This document shows, piece by piece, positions 1 to 9,032 of a stretch of 22,958 bases of DNA. This DNA comes from CAZVJA01 sp964626885 (GTDB lineage Bacteria; Planctomycetota; Planctomycetia; Planctomycetales; Planctomycetaceae), in NCBI GenBank assembly GCA_964626885.1, contig CAZVJA010000072.1, forward strand, positions 1 to 22,958, read 5' to 3'. Position numbers and translations under genes: made by a program. Position 1 is the stretch's first letter; every line of letters begins with the position of its first letter. The notes below the pieces were generated by a model, which did no database searches, was not told where the DNA came from, and was given only the letters and a program-made list of their open reading frames with translations.

Positions 1-1
1 C

Positions 2-1849
2 GGCCGGCTGGATGCATTCGTACTAGCGAATCTCGAAACCCATGGGTTGCGTCATACGCACGAAGCAGATCGCGCGACCTTGCTGCGGAGAGTCACGTTT
101 GATCTCATCGGTCTTCCCCCCAGTCCGGCCGAACTGGAGGAATTCCTCGCTGACGATTCCCCTGATGCCTACGAACGAGTGGTCGATCAGCTCATGTGTT
201 CTCCTTCCTACGGCGAACGTTGGGGGCGTTTCTGGCTCGACCTGGCCCGATATGCGGATTCGACTCCCGCCTGGCAGAAGAGCGTCGGCCAGGCGTGGCG
301 CTATCGCGATTGGATCATCGATGCGCTGAACGAAGATGTCCCGTACGATCGATTCGTGACGAAGCAACTGGCGGCCGACATGTTGGAGGATTTTCAACCC
401 GCCGACGCCCCCGCGCTGGGATTTCTGGGGATCAGCCCAACCTATTGGAAGGAATTGCGCCTCACTCCGGACCTTGTGAAAGCGGTCGTCGCGGAAGAAT
501 GGGATGAACGAATCGATGTTGTGTCCCGGAGTTTCCTCGGTCTCACGGTGAGCTGCGCCCGCTGCCATGACCATAAGTTTGATCCGGTGAGCATGGAAGA
601 TTACTACGCGCTGGCCGGCGTCTTCGCCAGCACGCGGCTGGTCGATCTCCCTTTGCTCCCCCAGCCGAAGTTCAAGGTCGTGAAGGAAGCGCACGTCGCG
701 GTCGCAGATTTGCAAGATCAGATGGAAACCCTCAAGGCGGAGAACATCCCGGCGGACATCAAGCAGCGAAAACAAAACGAACTGCAAGCCACGATCGACA
801 AAATCGCCGCGGAAACCCCCGATTACGGCACACCGGTGGTGCACGGGGTGGAAGATTCCAGCCTGTTCGTGCTTCCCGATGGCCCGGACCGAACGCGGCT
901 CGAATATCGTCGGGGTGAGCCGCGTATGGTTCCGGTGTCGCTACGTGGCAATCCGGCGAACGAAGGGGCCGTCGTCTCGCGTCGTTTTCTGTCGGTGCTT
1001 GGCACAGTGGAGAAGCGGCCATTTGAAGCGGGTTCCGGCCGCAGGGAACTTGCGGAGTCGATTTTTCGGGAAGGGAGGCCTCTCGCGGCGCGCGTCATCG
1101 TCAATCGCGTCTGGAGAGAGCATTTTGGTTCGGGTCTGGTCACCACGCCGAGCGATTTCGGCACGCAGGGATCACGGCCGACACATCCCGAACTGCTTGA
1201 AGACCTCGCACGACGATTCGTCACCGATGGCTGGTCATTCAAACGGCTGCACCGTGAAATCGTGCTCTCGGCCACGTATCGTCAAGCGAGCGATCACCAG
1301 AAAGAATCTTTTGCGGCCGATCCGGATAACCGCTGGTTGTGGCGCATGAACCGCCGCCGGCTGAGCGTGGAGTCGTGGCGCGACGCCATTCTCGCGGTCA
1401 CAGGCTCGCTCCGGTACGTGGTTCACGGCCCGTCCGAGGAGCTGTCGTCCCCCGCGAATCATCGTCGCACAATTTACGGGCGCGTCGTGCGGGAAGACCT
1501 GGACAACATGCTGCGACTCTACGACTTTCCCGACCCGGGATTCCACAGTCCGGGACGAGACCTAACGACCACTCCGTTGCAACAGCTGTTTGTGCTCAAC
1601 AGCGAATTCCTGCACGCGCAATCGACCGCACTGGGAGATCGCATGCTTTCCCACGGAGGACCGGACGAGCAAACCCGAATTCAAACCGCGTACAAATTTC
1701 TATTTTGCCGAGCAGCCGGCCAATCGGAGCTGGATCTTGGCCAAAGTTTTCTGGAGGAGAACTCCGGTGAGGCCGAAGAACAGCGGCAACGATGGCGGCT
1801 ATATGCACAGATCCTTTTGGGGAGCAACGAGTTCATGTTCGTCGATTGA
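2..1849 (+). CDS. DUF1549/DUF1553 domain protein (PSCyt1/PSD1 family), 5' truncated by window edge
   Basis: This is the C-terminal part of a planctomycete DUF1549/DUF1553 protein whose start lies outside the window. The frame is open from base 2. The 15 codons before the first possible start (TTG at 47) already read as family sequence (RLDAFVLANLE, then LLRRVTFDLIGLPPSP), so 47 is not the true start. DUF1549 covers about the first 190 residues and includes YGERWGRFWLDLARYAD and the heme-like CARCHDHKFDP motif at 554-583. A short charged coiled-coil-like linker (about 680-800) follows. DUF1553 fills the C-terminal half (ARVIVNRVWREHFGSGLV, LLWRMNRRRL-type motif, terminal NEFMFVD). An N-terminal cytochrome-like PSCyt1 domain with a CxxCH motif is expected upstream. 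The proteins are thought to be exported, but their function is not established. The DUF1501 gene follows 71 bp downstream, the usual pairing. Confidence 0.92.
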   Translation, partial: GRLDAFVLANLETHGLRHTHEADRATLLRRVTFDLIGLPPSPAELEEFLADDSPDAYERVVDQLMCSPSYGERWGRFWLDLARYADSTPAWQKSVGQAWRYRDWIIDALNEDVPYDRFVTKQLAADMLEDFQPADAPALGFLGISPTYWKELRLTPDLVKAVVAEEWDERIDVVSRSFLGLTVSCARCHDHKFDPVSMEDYYALAGVFASTRLVDLPLLPQPKFKVVKEAHVAVADLQDQMETLKAENIPADIKQRKQNELQATIDKIAAETPDYGTPVVHGVEDSSLFVLPDGPDRTRLEYRRGEPRMVPVSLRGNPANEGAVVSRRFLSVLGTVEKRPFEAGSGRRELAESIFREGRPLAARVIVNRVWREHFGSGLVTTPSDFGTQGSRPTHPELLEDLARRFVTDGWSFKRLHREIVLSATYRQASDHQKESFAADPDNRWLWRMNRRRLSVESWRDAILAVTGSLRYVVHGPSEELSSPANHRRTIYGRVVREDLDNMLRLYDFPDPGFHSPGRDLTTTPLQQLFVLNSEFLHAQSTALGDRMLSHGGPDEQTRIQTAYKFLFCRAAGQSELDLGQSFLEENSGEAEEQRQRWRLYAQILLGSNEFMFVD

Positions 1850-1920
1850 GACCGCACTCCTCTCCCGCGACGTGATACGATTTCATTCCAGGGGTGATCA
1901 AGTCGCGAACGGAAAGTTCC

Positions 1921-3336
1921 ATGAAGACCGGACCCAACACCATGCACACCTTTGACGATGCCCGGCCCGCCGAGTTTTCCGGCGAATTCTCGCGACGAAC
2001 GGCGCTGCGCATTCTCGCCGGCGGCATGGGAACGTTGGGCATGATCTCGGCTTTGCGCGCCGAGCAGTCGTCGACAACGACACGCCCCCATTTTCCGCCG
2101 CGGGCAAAACGGGTGATCCAACTGTTCATGAACGGCGGGCCGTATCAGGGAGATCTGTTTGATCCCAAGCCGCTGTTGAAGAAGTTCGAGGGGCAGCGTC
2201 CCGCACAGGCCAATCTGCGGACGGAACGGGTGACGGCCGGCCTGCTCCCTTCGCCGTTTCGATTCGAGCCTCGGGGGGAAAGCGGCGTTCCGGTCAGTGA
2301 ACTTCTCCCCCGGTTTGGGGAGTGCATTGACGACGTCTGCGTCATCCGATCGCTGCACACCGATAATCCGAATCATGGTCCCGCCCTGCTGTTGATGAAC
2401 AACGGCACGATCACCCCCGCCCGCCCCAGTATGGGAGCTTGGATGTCGTACGGTCTGGGAACTGAAAACCAGAACCTCCCCCCCTATGTCGTTCTTTGTC
2501 CCGGGCGACCGGTTCGTTTCTCGATCCTCTGGAACAGCGCGTTTCTTCCCGGCGAGCACCAGGGAACATACATCAACCATTCCAGCCTCGCTCCCGAAAA
2601 GCTGATTCCGTTTTTGCGGAATTCGCACGACGAAAGAGAGGTCCAGCGGAAACAGCTCGACCTGCTCCGCCAACTGAATGCCGACCATCTTGCCGCGCGC
2701 GAACACGACACGCAATTGGAATCGCGGCTCAAGGCGATGGAAACGGCGTTTCGCATGCAGTTCGCCGCGACCGATGCGTTTGATCTCAACCAGGAGTCAA
2801 AAGCGACGCGCGAAGAATATGGAACGGGGCATTTCGGGAACGGCTGCCTTCTGGCGCGGCGACTTGCCGAGCGGGGAGTCCGCTTCACCCAGCTCTATTA
2901 CGGCAACGGTCAGCCGTGGGACACGCACACGAATCACAGCCAGACGATGAAAACCCTCTCCGAAGACATCGACCGTCCGATGGCCGCGCTTCTCAAGGAT
3001 CTCAAGCAGCGCGGCATGCTGGATGAAACGCTGGTCATCTGGGGAGGCGAGTTCGGCCGAACGCCGACCTCCGAAAGCGGCAACGGACGCGACCACAACC
3101 ATTACGGATTCACGGTGTGGATGGCCGGCGGCGGGGTTCGCGGCGGAATGACGCACGGCGAAACGGATGATTTCGGGTTCCGTGCCGTGCATGACAAGGT
3201 CCACATCCACGACCTGCATGCGACCATTCTGCACTTGCTCGGCATCGACCACGAGAAGCTGACCTACCGCTACGCCGGCCGCGATTTTCGCCTGACCGAC
3301 GTCTTCGGCCGCGTGGTCGATCAGATCGTCGCGTGA
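1921..3336 (+). CDS. DUF1501 domain-containing protein with Tat-like signal
   Basis: DUF1501 protein of 471 aa, related to the alkaline phosphatase/sulfatase-like fold and usually encoded beside DUF1549/DUF1553 proteins in planctomycetes. I chose ATG 1921 because GGAAAG lies at 1911-1916. In-frame GTG 1894 and ATG 1942 are alternatives. The N-terminus has a twin-arginine-like motif (S24-R25-R26-T-A-L-R) before a glycine/alanine/leucine-rich stretch, suggesting Tat export. Family landmarks are FMNGGPYQGDLFDPKP near residue 75, HTDNPNHGPALLLMNNG near 145, and WGGEFGRTP followed by GRDHNHYG in the C-terminal third. The last two look like the metal-binding part of the fold. The enzymatic role is unknown. 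It probably works with the upstream DUF1549 gene in one transcription unit. Confidence 0.93.
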   Translation: MKTGPNTMHTFDDARPAEFSGEFSRRTALRILAGGMGTLGMISALRAEQSSTTTRPHFPPRAKRVIQLFMNGGPYQGDLFDPKPLLKKFEGQRPAQANLRTERVTAGLLPSPFRFEPRGESGVPVSELLPRFGECIDDVCVIRSLHTDNPNHGPALLLMNNGTITPARPSMGAWMSYGLGTENQNLPPYVVLCPGRPVRFSILWNSAFLPGEHQGTYINHSSLAPEKLIPFLRNSHDEREVQRKQLDLLRQLNADHLAAREHDTQLESRLKAMETAFRMQFAATDAFDLNQESKATREEYGTGHFGNGCLLARRLAERGVRFTQLYYGNGQPWDTHTNHSQTMKTLSEDIDRPMAALLKDLKQRGMLDETLVIWGGEFGRTPTSESGNGRDHNHYGFTVWMAGGGVRGGMTHGETDDFGFRAVHDKVHIHDLHATILHLLGIDHEKLTYRYAGRDFRLTDVFGRVVDQIVA

Positions 3337-3376
3337 CGCCCGTGTGGCCGGCTTGCAGCTTAATCACGACCAGAAA

Positions 3377-3393
3377 GGTCCGCTGTGCGGACC
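3377..3393. terminator. Hairpin in the convergent gap between DUF1501 and DUF1549 genes
   Basis: A perfect 7-bp inverted repeat, GGTCCGC / GCGGACC, with a 3-nt loop sits in the 97-bp gap where a + strand and a - strand gene converge. The position suits a bidirectional terminator. There is no clear T-tract on either side, so this is a positional inference rather than a canonical intrinsic terminator. Confidence 0.4.
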
Positions 3394-3433
3394 GAACACG
3401 ATCCCTTGAGATCCGCACAACCTCAACCGGCCA

Positions 3434-6274
3434 TCAATCCACAAACACAAACTCGTTCGTCATCAGCAGCCCCTGGGCATAGCGATGCCAGCCGGCTTCG
3501 GTCGGATTGTTGCCGAGGTACTCCCGCGCGAAAGACGCTTCGCGGTCGTTCGGGGTTCGGCCGAACAGCAGAAGGTACATCCGCACGACGCGTGCGTTGG
3601 ATTCTTTGATCGCTGCCACGTCGCTGCGTGACGCGAGTCGTTTGCCGCAGTCGAGCGCGAACGGGCCGTTCATCAGATACAACGCCTGTGGGGCGACGGT
3701 GGTGATATCCCGCTTGGAACTGCTGGCGGCCGGGTTCGGAAAATCGAACGACGTGAGTAGCCCCGGCACGTTCATCCGGTCAATGAAACCGTAGATCGCA
3801 CGGCGAGGAACGAAGCCCGCGCCGAGCAGATCGACCGGCGGCCCCCCCAGCCGCTCGTCGAGACTCCCCGTTGCCGCCACAAGGGCGTCGCGTGTCGCCT
3901 CGAAATCGAGCCGGCGGCGGTTCATTCGCCACAGTAGGCGATTTTCGGGATCAATCGCTCTGGCATCCTCGCGGTCTGCGCTCGATTGCTGCCAGGTGGC
4001 CGAGAGGAGAATGCGGCGGTGCAGCGATTTGATCGACCAGCCGCCGCGGACCAGCTCGGTCGCCAGATGATCGAGCAGTTCGGGATGGGTCGGCGATTCG
4101 CCGCGCAGACCGAAGTCTCCCGGAGTGCTCACCAGTCCGGTGCCGAAATGTCCCTGCCAGATGCGGTTGACGATCACCCGCGCGGTGAGGGGATTGTCGC
4201 GCGCAACGATCGCGTTCGCGAGTTCCAGCCGGCCGCTGCCGTCATGGAAGGGGGAATGACTCCCCGTTACCGCCGGCGCGATGCGCGGCACTTCCTTGCC
4301 CGGTCGGTTCGGATTGCCGCGCGGAAAGACGCGCGGTTCGGCGATCGACGCGGCATCGACGAGCACCATTGCCCGCGGCGGGGCGCCGGGCCCGGTCATG
4401 CTCCAGCTTTCGACCTCTTTGATTAGTTTCTTGTACTCTTCCTGCGACGGGCGGTCGGGGAGCAGCGTGAGGAAACCCCAGCCGATGACGCGCGGAATAT
4501 CGGCCGGCGCGTCGGGACCGTAAAAGACCTGCCGCAATGCTTCGGCCGATTCGTCGGGCAACTTCGTCGGCTCGGGTTTTCCTGCGGCCCGGGCCTGTGC
4601 GAGCAGTTCGTTCCACTGTCGATCGATCGCGTGCAGCGCTTCGGCGTAATGCTTCGCGACATCGGTCATCGAAGTCGGCGGCGGGCCGTTGAAGGCGCTG
4701 CGGATCAGCGGATGCACCGTCTTCGCGGCGGCCCCTCCACTCACCGACCATTGCACCGCGACCTCCGGGGCCTTCTCGGCGAATTCCTCGTCCTTCAAGC
4801 TTGCGTAGTCATGCCAGATCGACCAGATCGGGTCGTACCGCACAGCGGCTGATTCGAGATACTTCCGCCAGCGGGTGATGACCGTCGGGTTGAGATCCCC
4901 CTTGTCGGCCAGCAGCATGAAATTCTCGCTGCTCGGTTGATGGCGGCGGGCATGGACCGCCATCAAATAATCGGCGACCCGCTCGCGGGCGGTCCGCTCG
5001 ATGTTCTCGACCGTTGTGGTGGCGAAGTCGCTCAGCTTTTTCTCGCGGGCCCGCATCTCGGCGAGAAATTTGCGAGATTCCTCGGTCTCCGGCGGCGGCA
5101 CGAAGGTCGGCGGGAGCGACGGCTCTTGCGAATTGCTGAAGACACCGTACAGACCGTAATACTCGTCCTGCGGGATCGGATCGTACTTGTGATCGTGGCA
5201 GCGGGCGCAGGTGACGGTAAGACCCAGAAGCCCGCGCGAGACGACGTCGATCCGGTCGTCGATGATGTCGTGCACATTGTTCATGAAGTGCGCGCCGAGC
5301 GTGAGGAAACCGAGCGCGCGAAGCGGCCGCTGATCTGTGTCCGCCACCAGCCGATCCGCCGCAAGCTGCTCCAGCACGAACCGATCGAACGGTAAGTCGT
5401 TGTTGAACGACTCGACGACATAGTCGCGGTAGGTGTAGGCCCAGGGAAACGTCGGCTCCTCGAAGAAGACGTATCCCTTGTTGTCGGCATAACGGGCAAC
5501 GTCCAGCCAGTAGCGCCCCCACCGCTCCCCGTAATGCGGGGACGCGAGCAGCCGGTCGACGACCGTCGCGAACGCGTCTGGCGACGGATCGTTGGCAAAC
5601 GCGTCGACCTCTTCGGGGGTTGGTGGAAGGCCGAGCAGATCGAACGACGCGCGGCGAATCAACGTCCCACGATCGGCCGGCGGCGATGGCATGATGTTCT
5701 GTTGTTCGAGCCGTGCCTGCACAAAGCGATCGATCGATGTTTGCGCCCAGCTCGCCTCTTTGACTTCGGGGACCGGCGGGTTAGCGATCGGCCGGTAGGC
5801 CCAGTGCGATTTCCAGTTTGACTTCGCATCGTCGGCGTGTAGTTTTGGAGTTTCCGGCCAAGGGAGACCCATCTCCGCCCACCGTGCGAGCGCTTCGACC
5901 TCTTGGGGCTCGAGCGCGCGGTCGGGGGGCATTTCAAGCCCATCCTTCCGACGAATGGCGCGGACGAACAGGCTAGCTTCCGGTTTGCCGGGAACCGCCC
6001 CCGGGCCGTTGTCGCCGCCGGTTAAAAGCGCCGCGCGAGAATCCAGCCGCAGGCCCGACTCCTGCTTCTGCGGTCCGTGACATTCGAAGCATTTGTTGGC
6101 GAGAATAGGCCGAACGGTCCGCTCGAAAAATTGAACCTGCTGGGGCGAGAACGTCTTCGCGGGTTTCGCCGCTTCGGACTCCCGGGCGGGAATTGGCTGC
6201 TCTGCGCTCATCAGCGGCGCGATGGCCGCGGCCGCGATACTAATTAGAACGGTGAGGATCGCAATTCGCCGCAT
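3434..6274 (-). CDS. DUF1549/DUF1553 domain protein with PSCyt1 cytochrome-like domain (complete)
   Basis: Complete planctomycete PSCyt1-DUF1549-DUF1553 protein, 946 aa from ATG 6274. That start places a clean signal peptide at the N-terminus (MRRIAILTVLISIAAAAIA...). GTG 6313 and ATG 6304 are in-frame alternatives, and none has a strong Shine-Dalgarno. The PSCyt1 region has a CxxCH heme-attachment motif (CFECH, residues 62-66) in the usual context before PGKPEASLFVRAI and DGLEMPP. DUF1549 (about 180-390) contains YGERWGRYWLDVARYAD and a second CxxCH, CARCHDHKYDP (about 356-366). DUF1553 occupies about 670-930 (LTARVIVNRIWQGHFGTGLV, WRMNRRRLDFEATRDA, terminal NEFVFVD). Likely exported; the function of the family is not established. 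Unlike the first copy it has no DUF1501 gene behind it on its own strand and converges on the other pair. Confidence 0.94.
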   Translation of the reverse strand: MRRIAILTVLISIAAAAIAPLMSAEQPIPARESEAAKPAKTFSPQQVQFFERTVRPILANKCFECHGPQKQESGLRLDSRAALLTGGDNGPGAVPGKPEASLFVRAIRRKDGLEMPPDRALEPQEVEALARWAEMGLPWPETPKLHADDAKSNWKSHWAYRPIANPPVPEVKEASWAQTSIDRFVQARLEQQNIMPSPPADRGTLIRRASFDLLGLPPTPEEVDAFANDPSPDAFATVVDRLLASPHYGERWGRYWLDVARYADNKGYVFFEEPTFPWAYTYRDYVVESFNNDLPFDRFVLEQLAADRLVADTDQRPLRALGFLTLGAHFMNNVHDIIDDRIDVVSRGLLGLTVTCARCHDHKYDPIPQDEYYGLYGVFSNSQEPSLPPTFVPPPETEESRKFLAEMRAREKKLSDFATTTVENIERTARERVADYLMAVHARRHQPSSENFMLLADKGDLNPTVITRWRKYLESAAVRYDPIWSIWHDYASLKDEEFAEKAPEVAVQWSVSGGAAAKTVHPLIRSAFNGPPPTSMTDVAKHYAEALHAIDRQWNELLAQARAAGKPEPTKLPDESAEALRQVFYGPDAPADIPRVIGWGFLTLLPDRPSQEEYKKLIKEVESWSMTGPGAPPRAMVLVDAASIAEPRVFPRGNPNRPGKEVPRIAPAVTGSHSPFHDGSGRLELANAIVARDNPLTARVIVNRIWQGHFGTGLVSTPGDFGLRGESPTHPELLDHLATELVRGGWSIKSLHRRILLSATWQQSSADREDARAIDPENRLLWRMNRRRLDFEATRDALVAATGSLDERLGGPPVDLLGAGFVPRRAIYGFIDRMNVPGLLTSFDFPNPAASSSKRDITTVAPQALYLMNGPFALDCGKRLASRSDVAAIKESNARVVRMYLLLFGRTPNDREASFAREYLGNNPTEAGWHRYAQGLLMTNEFVFVD

Positions 6275-6519
6275 GGTAGCCGAGTGTCTCTGAAAGGGTG
6301 GCATGAGGGACACAATCGCACGGTGACGATCTTCCCTTCAATTTAACCCTCAGAGCGACTGCGAGCCACCCCGATCAGCCAGGTACGTAATGCTTCGGCA
6401 GAATGCCCGTAACGCATAGCGAATGCACAATGATTTGCGGTGCGGACCGTGAGCTTCGATCAGCGGAACCGAATGTCATCGAACTTTGACGATTGGGATG
6501 CATCAATTCCGTTTCAAGA

Positions 6520-6580
6520 TGGCCGAGGCGGGACTCGAACCCGCACACCCCTTGCGAGATACGGGATTTTAAGTCCCGAG
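6520..6580 (-). pseudogene. 3' half of tRNA-Leu (UAA anticodon), 5' half missing
   Basis: On the minus strand, 6578 down to 6520 matches the 3' part of a tRNA. The anticodon arm is CGGGA-CTTAAAA-TCCCG (6562-6578, anticodon TAA). A class II-length variable arm follows, then a T-arm GCGGG-TTCGAGT-CCCGC (6528-6544), the acceptor 3' strand CTCGGCC (6521-6527) and discriminator A. CCA is not encoded. The expected 5' acceptor strand GGCCGAG and a D-arm with GG in its loop are absent within about 100 bp upstream. What stands there is an unrelated TCGCC/GGCGA hairpin. I read this as a fragment of tRNA-Leu(UAA), such as the repeat left at one end of an element that integrated in the 3' end of the gene. 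A functional tRNA here seems unlikely. Confidence 0.6.
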
Positions 6581-6609
6581 ATCGATCGCCACAACGAGGC
6601 GACGCCCCA

Positions 6610-7250
6610 AGAGATAGGGCGAGACGCACGGGGCGAGGTGCCAATAGTGGTGCCGAGCGCGACTGGTGGCGCTTCTAATGGCGCTCTGCCGCCCGATTAG
6701 GCCCGTGTTGTAGACGCTTGGGACCGACTTCCGGAGGCGATCCGCGCCGCCATCCTCGCGATAGTTCAAGCCGCGGGAGGTGCCGGTGCGTAGCCGTTCT
6801 CGCCACCCGTCGCGTGACGTTTGCGCCTGGCACGTCCTCGCTCCGGGGTTGACCCACTGGACCACCGGCACGACCGAGCGCCCACGTTGTTGCCCTATCC
6901 AACGGTTCCTTCCGGGCCAAATCGTTTCTCGATGCCCGCGGAACATGTCGCGAGGATAAGGACAGTTTCTTTAATTGGTCCGACCTTTTGAAAGTCAATC
7001 GCTGAGCCAACTTGCGCTCGCCAGCATGACACCTGGCCGCCTGGACGCCGACATACCGGCAATTTTGGTCCGAGCCGAAGCACTTTGCCGAACGATCGCC
7101 GGGCAGGATCTTGGAAACATGCTGTGATACATCGTGCCGCAACCGGTCATCGCGCCGGAATTCTGGGATCGCACTACACTGGGGATTCCTTAAGCGTCAC
7201 AGCCGAAACCGAATGAACACGACCAGCTGCAAACAAGGGCGATTACGTCG
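6610..7250. other. Gene-free stretch between tRNA remnant and TolC-type gene
   Basis: About 640 bp with no protein gene I can support. Open frames exist on the minus strand (for example 6675-7142), but their translations are rich in Arg, His and Cys without recognisable motifs and have no clear ribosome-binding site. I recognise no structured RNA (RNase P, SRP RNA, tmRNA or a group I intron). GC content is high up to about 6900 and drops afterwards. Two short stretches vaguely resemble tRNA D-arms (minus strand near 6785-6812 and 6848-6870) but do not fold into cloverleafs. Confidence 0.5.
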
Positions 7251-8909
7251 TTACTCCGATAATTCCATCGTCCAACCCAACGCCGCTTGATAATCGGCCT
7301 GTGCCGCGAAGTATTCATACAGAGCATCGACTTCGATGCTTTGCGCTTCCGCGGCCTGTTGTTCACGGAGATTGACCGACAGCAGGTCGCTTTCCCCCAG
7401 CTCGAATTTCCGGCGTTCGATTTCGGCAAGGCGGTTGGCGAGCTCGACCGATTCTCGTGCCCGGATGACCTGCTCAAACGAAGCTGCGAGCGCCGCATAC
7501 ACCGCTTGGACATCCGTGACAATCTTGTCTTCCGTCATCCGCGTCTTGGCGGTGATCTGAGCGATCTTGGCTTCAACGGTCGCAATTTTTCCGCGGGCCT
7601 TGCGCCTCTGGACCGGCACATCGAGAAAGACGCCGGCCTCGAATTCGAATTCCGATTTGTCGTTCTTGCTGCTGGCTGCGTTGCCGACATCCTGCGAACT
7701 GGCCAGGACCGCTTGGATTTCCGGCAGGCGTTCGTTGCAGGCCTGCTCGAGGTCCACCTCTGCCTGACTTCGGAGAATCGACAATGCCTGCAGTTCTGGA
7801 CGGTTTGCAAGTGCGGAATCAATATCAACACTGAGCTTTGCAGCATCAATCGTTTGCGGCGCGGGAAAATCAGGCAGCTGTTCGGTCTCTGGAACAATTG
7901 GCTCGCCCTCGGTGTCGCGATAATACAACGAAAGCTTGATCGCGGTCTGCTTTAATTTGCGCTGAGACTCGATCAGCTTCGCTTCGCGCGAGACAATCAG
8001 TCGACGGTTATCCTGCAGCACTGGCGGTTCGGTATCTCCTGTTTCCACCTTCCGACGAATCGCCTCGTTCCGATCCTTGGCAATTCTCAGCAACGCATCA
8101 GCAATCCGATATCGCCTTCCAGCAGCAGCCCAATCCCAGTACGCATAGGAACCCGCACGTACAAAGTCGATCTGCTGTAAACGGATCTCCGGCTCGACAA
8201 GCTCCCGGCCAAGTTCGGTCCGCCACAATTCTGCACGGCGCGAATCAATGTTGATGTTGCGCGAGAAGGGAACAATCACGCCAGCTTTGAACTCTCCACC
8301 GTCGTTAGTCTGACGTTCGAGATACCAAGGCTGAAAGTCGCCGCGCCCGATGCGATAGCCCGAGAACAACGCCCCACCCCAGTAGGTCGGCTGCTCGACT
8401 CCAATGCTCTGCCGGTAGGTCTGGTAGAAGCCAGTCGGTCCGTTTTCGCTGGCCCCTTTGAGCTTGAGGTCAAACGCCCCCTGTGCGGAAAGATATTCGC
8501 CGTACGCGGTATCACGACTGTAGAGCGCCGCCTCGAGCAGAGGAAACGAACGATAAACCGACTCCACAACCTGCTCCAACTGAAGTACGTCCGGTTGCGG
8601 GGCGGGCGGAAGCTGAGCTGGGGAATCACCGAAAGAAGTATCTGAAGCGAAGCCTTCATATGATGTTGGCAAGACTGCCGCAGAATCCAATTTCGGTGCT
8701 GTCGAGATTTCTGTCTCCACGGAATCACTCGTCTTCAAATCGATGCGTTCGTTTGCCTCGTACGATGGCCGATACGAGATGCGAGCAGTATCTGAAGTCG
8801 TCCCTGTCTGACGAGGGCTAGCGCAACCACAGACTGCCGCCACCAGCAAGACAATTTGCTGGAAACGTGACCTCCAGAACCTTTTACAAACGGTCTTGAT
8901 GGCTGGCAT
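7251..8909 (-). CDS. TolC-family outer membrane efflux lipoprotein
   Basis: Outer-membrane factor of a tripartite export system, 552 aa, long for a TolC-type protein. The N-terminus has a hydrophobic segment (FQQIVLLVAAVCGCASP) compatible with a lipoprotein signal, modification probably at the Cys before ASP. About 90 polar, Ser/Thr-rich residues follow. From about residue 105 the two OEP-type helical repeats begin, with long Glu/Arg/Gln/Ala-rich alpha-helices. The conserved phrase GYRIGRGDFQPWYLER (near 185) and VEAKIAQITAKTRMTEDKIVTDVQAVYAAL-type helices in the C-terminal repeat also fit. It is the last gene of the ABC-HlyD-OEP set and is separated from hlyD by 123 bp, so it could have its own promoter. 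ATG 8909 lacks a strong Shine-Dalgarno. Confidence 0.88.
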   Translation of the reverse strand: MPAIKTVCKRFWRSRFQQIVLLVAAVCGCASPRQTGTTSDTARISYRPSYEANERIDLKTSDSVETEISTAPKLDSAAVLPTSYEGFASDTSFGDSPAQLPPAPQPDVLQLEQVVESVYRSFPLLEAALYSRDTAYGEYLSAQGAFDLKLKGASENGPTGFYQTYRQSIGVEQPTYWGGALFSGYRIGRGDFQPWYLERQTNDGGEFKAGVIVPFSRNINIDSRRAELWRTELGRELVEPEIRLQQIDFVRAGSYAYWDWAAAGRRYRIADALLRIAKDRNEAIRRKVETGDTEPPVLQDNRRLIVSREAKLIESQRKLKQTAIKLSLYYRDTEGEPIVPETEQLPDFPAPQTIDAAKLSVDIDSALANRPELQALSILRSQAEVDLEQACNERLPEIQAVLASSQDVGNAASSKNDKSEFEFEAGVFLDVPVQRRKARGKIATVEAKIAQITAKTRMTEDKIVTDVQAVYAALAASFEQVIRARESVELANRLAEIERRKFELGESDLLSVNLREQQAAEAQSIEVDALYEYFAAQADYQAALGWTMELSE

Positions 8910-9032
8910 CTGCTCACGGAGTTAGGGCGCGTGGAATGAGCGCTGACATCGGCACACTAAGTTATTTATCGGCAATCTCGTTAGAATCGCCACACTCCAC
9001 TTTCCACGTAGAGTCTTCTCCGCACCCCCTGT

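Noticed and set aside
6520..6815. Group I intron splitting tRNA-Leu(UAA), because a D-arm-like patch (minus strand, near 6785-6812) lies upstream of the 3' half
   Set aside because: The anticodon arm is contiguous on both sides in the DNA, there is no G before a 3' splice site, and no acceptor strand pairing with CTCGGCC precedes the D-arm-like patch.
6675..7142. 155-codon open frame on the minus strand
   Set aside because: The translation is rich in Arg/His/Cys with no recognisable motif, there is no ribosome-binding site, and other frames over the same GC-rich stretch are equally open.
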